A stretch of DNA of 7,362 nucleotides from Bifidobacterium breve (GTDB lineage: Bacteria; Actinomycetota; Actinomycetes; S36-B12): contig CALPZT020000072.1 in assembly GCA_943328365.2 (NCBI GenBank), positions 1 to 7,362 on the forward strand, in the 5' to 3' direction. The notes beneath the pieces are model-generated. The model worked only from the letters and a program-made list of their open reading frames with translations. It had not been told where the DNA came from and searched no databases. The position numbers and the translations under genes are program-made. Each line of letters opens with the position of its first letter. Position 1 is the stretch's first letter. Positions 6,294 to 7,362 of this stretch are shown here, one piece after another.

Positions 6294-6365
6294 CAGTTCC
6301 GATGCGCGAATCACTGCCGATGCGCAAATCACTGCCGATGCCCGATTCACTGCCGATGCCCGGAG
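6294..6365. repeat. 18-bp tandem repeat, about four copies, spanning a stop codon
   Basis: The units start at 6294, 6312, 6330 and 6348. The core CACTGCCGATGC is shared by the last three, and the first has CAGTTCCGATGC. The end of each unit varies (GCGAAT, GCAAAT, CCGATT, CCGGAG). The repeat starts inside the final codons of the DUF5941-like gene and runs through the 64-base gap up to the ribosome binding site of the next gene. The period is six codons, so the TGA stop at 6347-6349 recurs in frame at 6329-6331, 6311-6313 and 6293-6295. In the frame of the downstream gene it reads as a hexapeptide repeat of the GIGSES/GIGSDL/RIGSDS type, probably untranslated. Confidence 0.9.
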
Positions 6366-7362
6366 CTCGCCAGCCACTGGATGGAGGCGATGAACACGAG
6401 GAGCAGCGACCAGATGATGATGCCGACGACGAGCAGGCCCCCGAGGACGGAGATGCCGCCCAGGGCCGCGAGCACGATAAGGATCGTGCGCCCGTCCCAA
6501 CCGAGCCCTGACCACACGAGCCAGCGAGGCGGGGCGACACCGGCAATCGCTCGGTACAGCACGTCGTAGTGGTGGAAGGCGATGATTGCAATCCACCAGA
6601 AGCCGAGCACCATGAGCGCGGGGTAGGCCGAGAGGCAGAGCAGCGCGACGACGCCGAGCTCGACAAACCTCAGCGCCGCCGGCACGGCCCAAGCGGGTCG
6701 CGAGGTCCAGAACTCCTCCCAGCCGGCCGGCGACATCCCGCGGGAGAGCAACGACGCGATTGGACCGGCATCGGACTGGCGGGCAAGGAGCAGGCCGGCA
6801 TCGGCAGGCGCTGGACCCGACCAGCTGAGCGTGCGAAGGATTCGTCCGGACGTCACATAGGCGAGCGCAACCAGCCCAAGGGCGAGCAGAAGCCCGAGCG
6901 CCCAAGCCGCCCCGAGAAAGGCCGCGGCGAGGCTGATGACGAGCCACCGCTCGCCTATCGGCATATGGATCGCGCGCTTCGCCCACCGCACACCACTTCG
7001 GCGGTTGATCCGGGATGACATCTCCATGGCACCCTGCACGGACCAGCCGGCGGTGCTGTCTGATGCGCCGTCGTCAGGGTCGGTGATCGACCGCGGCTCG
7101 ACTCGCGCCTCCCTGCTGCGCTGCACGCGTGAGAAGTCGTAGTCCATCATGTGCCGGGTCGTCTGGAGGACGAGCATGATGATCGCCAGCGGCCAGATGT
7201 TTACCCCCGCAACGGCGGCGGCACCGATTGCCAGGCCGGCGTAGGCGAGGTACTCCTTCACTCGGTCAGTCGAGGCATCGAGCCAAGCGCCCAGCGCGGA
7301 GAATCTCCTCGTCGCGCGGGCTACTTCGCCGTCGACGCAATCGATGATGAGACTCAGCTGGA
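6347..7362 (-). CDS. CDP-alcohol phosphotransferase with DUF5941-like C-terminal part (N-terminus cut by window edge)
   Basis: Open from the right edge (first full codon at 7360) to TGA 6347-6349, giving 337 visible residues. The visible part begins with an intact CDP-alcohol phosphotransferase motif: D7-CV-D10-G11-EV-A14-R15, eight residues, G24-AWL-D28-AST-D32. Hydrophobic segments follow at about 40-65, 139-170, 232-262 and 293-328. Between them are a polar loop (about 75-125), PIGERW (134-139), HHYDVLYR (263-270), PPRWL (277-281) and GWDGR (287-291). I recall these later motifs from actinobacterial DUF5941 proteins; the match is from memory. A GTG at 7261 could be mistaken for a start but falls just after the fourth motif Asp, so the gene must extend beyond the window. 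The reaction is transfer of a phospho-alcohol at the membrane; substrates are unknown. It is probably in one operon with the next two minus-strand genes. Confidence 0.87.
   Translation of the reverse strand, partial: QLSLIIDCVDGEVARATRRFSALGAWLDASTDRVKEYLAYAGLAIGAAAVAGVNIWPLAIIMLVLQTTRHMMDYDFSRVQRSREARVEPRSITDPDDGASDSTAGWSVQGAMEMSSRINRRSGVRWAKRAIHMPIGERWLVISLAAAFLGAAWALGLLLALGLVALAYVTSGRILRTLSWSGPAPADAGLLLARQSDAGPIASLLSRGMSPAGWEEFWTSRPAWAVPAALRFVELGVVALLCLSAYPALMVLGFWWIAIIAFHHYDVLYRAIAGVAPPRWLVWSGLGWDGRTILIVLAALGGISVLGGLLVVGIIIWSLLLVFIASIQWLASSGHRQ

Noticed and set aside
6283..6666. N-terminal extension of the second CDP-alcohol phosphotransferase to the ATG at 6666
   Set aside because: The extension overlaps the upstream gene in another frame and reads as Ser/Cys-rich low complexity. 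A good ribosome site before GTG 6282 explains the start better.
7259..7261. GTG at 7261 as the start of the right-edge gene
   Set aside because: The CDP-alcohol phosphotransferase motif lies upstream of this codon in the same open frame, so starting here would remove the active site.

Overview
The window is high-GC DNA (roughly two thirds G+C by eye) with codon use and protein families typical of Actinomycetota. It contains no phage, insertion-sequence, CRISPR, tRNA or rRNA signal. I cannot name the genus. An LCP ligase with a C-terminal LytR_C domain, an amidase/SpoIID surface hydrolase and a DUF5941-like CDP-alcohol phosphotransferase together suggest a non-endospore-forming actinobacterium, perhaps of the Micrococcales type.

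Layout: (1) 1-2736, minus strand, is a very large secreted peptidoglycan hydrolase whose C-terminus lies beyond the left edge. It joins a zinc-dependent PGRP/Amidase_2 domain, a FlgD-type Ig-like segment and a SpoIID/LytB domain in one chain. (2) 2737-3105 is a 369-base divergent intergenic region with weak promoter-like elements and a 7-bp inverted repeat. (3) 3106-4521, plus strand, is an LCP (LytR-CpsA-Psr) family ligase with LytR_C. (4) 4511-4586 is a 30-bp tandem repeat covering the LCP stop codon and most of the short gap to the convergent gene. (5) 4589-7362, minus strand, is an operon-like run in transcription order: a right-edge-truncated CDP-alcohol phosphotransferase (DUF5941-like), a second small CDP-alcohol phosphotransferase, and a GT2 glycosyltransferase. 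An 18-bp tandem repeat fills the gap between the two phosphotransferase genes, and an ATGA overlap links the second one to the glycosyltransferase.

Reading the genes together (inference): the minus-strand operon looks like machinery that builds a phospho-alcohol-containing lipid or lipid-linked glycan at the membrane. LCP enzymes move such lipid-linked polymers onto peptidoglycan or protein, and the amidase/SpoIID protein trims the wall. The whole window is therefore cell-envelope assembly and remodelling.

The points most worth a second look are: the fusion of a stem-peptide amidase to a SpoIID lytic transglycosylase domain, which puts in one chain the two activities that spore formers split between SpoIIP and SpoIID; a histidine in place of the fourth conserved aspartate in one CDP-alcohol phosphotransferase next to a paralogue with the intact motif; and two unrelated tandem repeats (18 bp and 30 bp, both multiples of three) that each begin at a gene's stop codon and so repeat that stop in frame.
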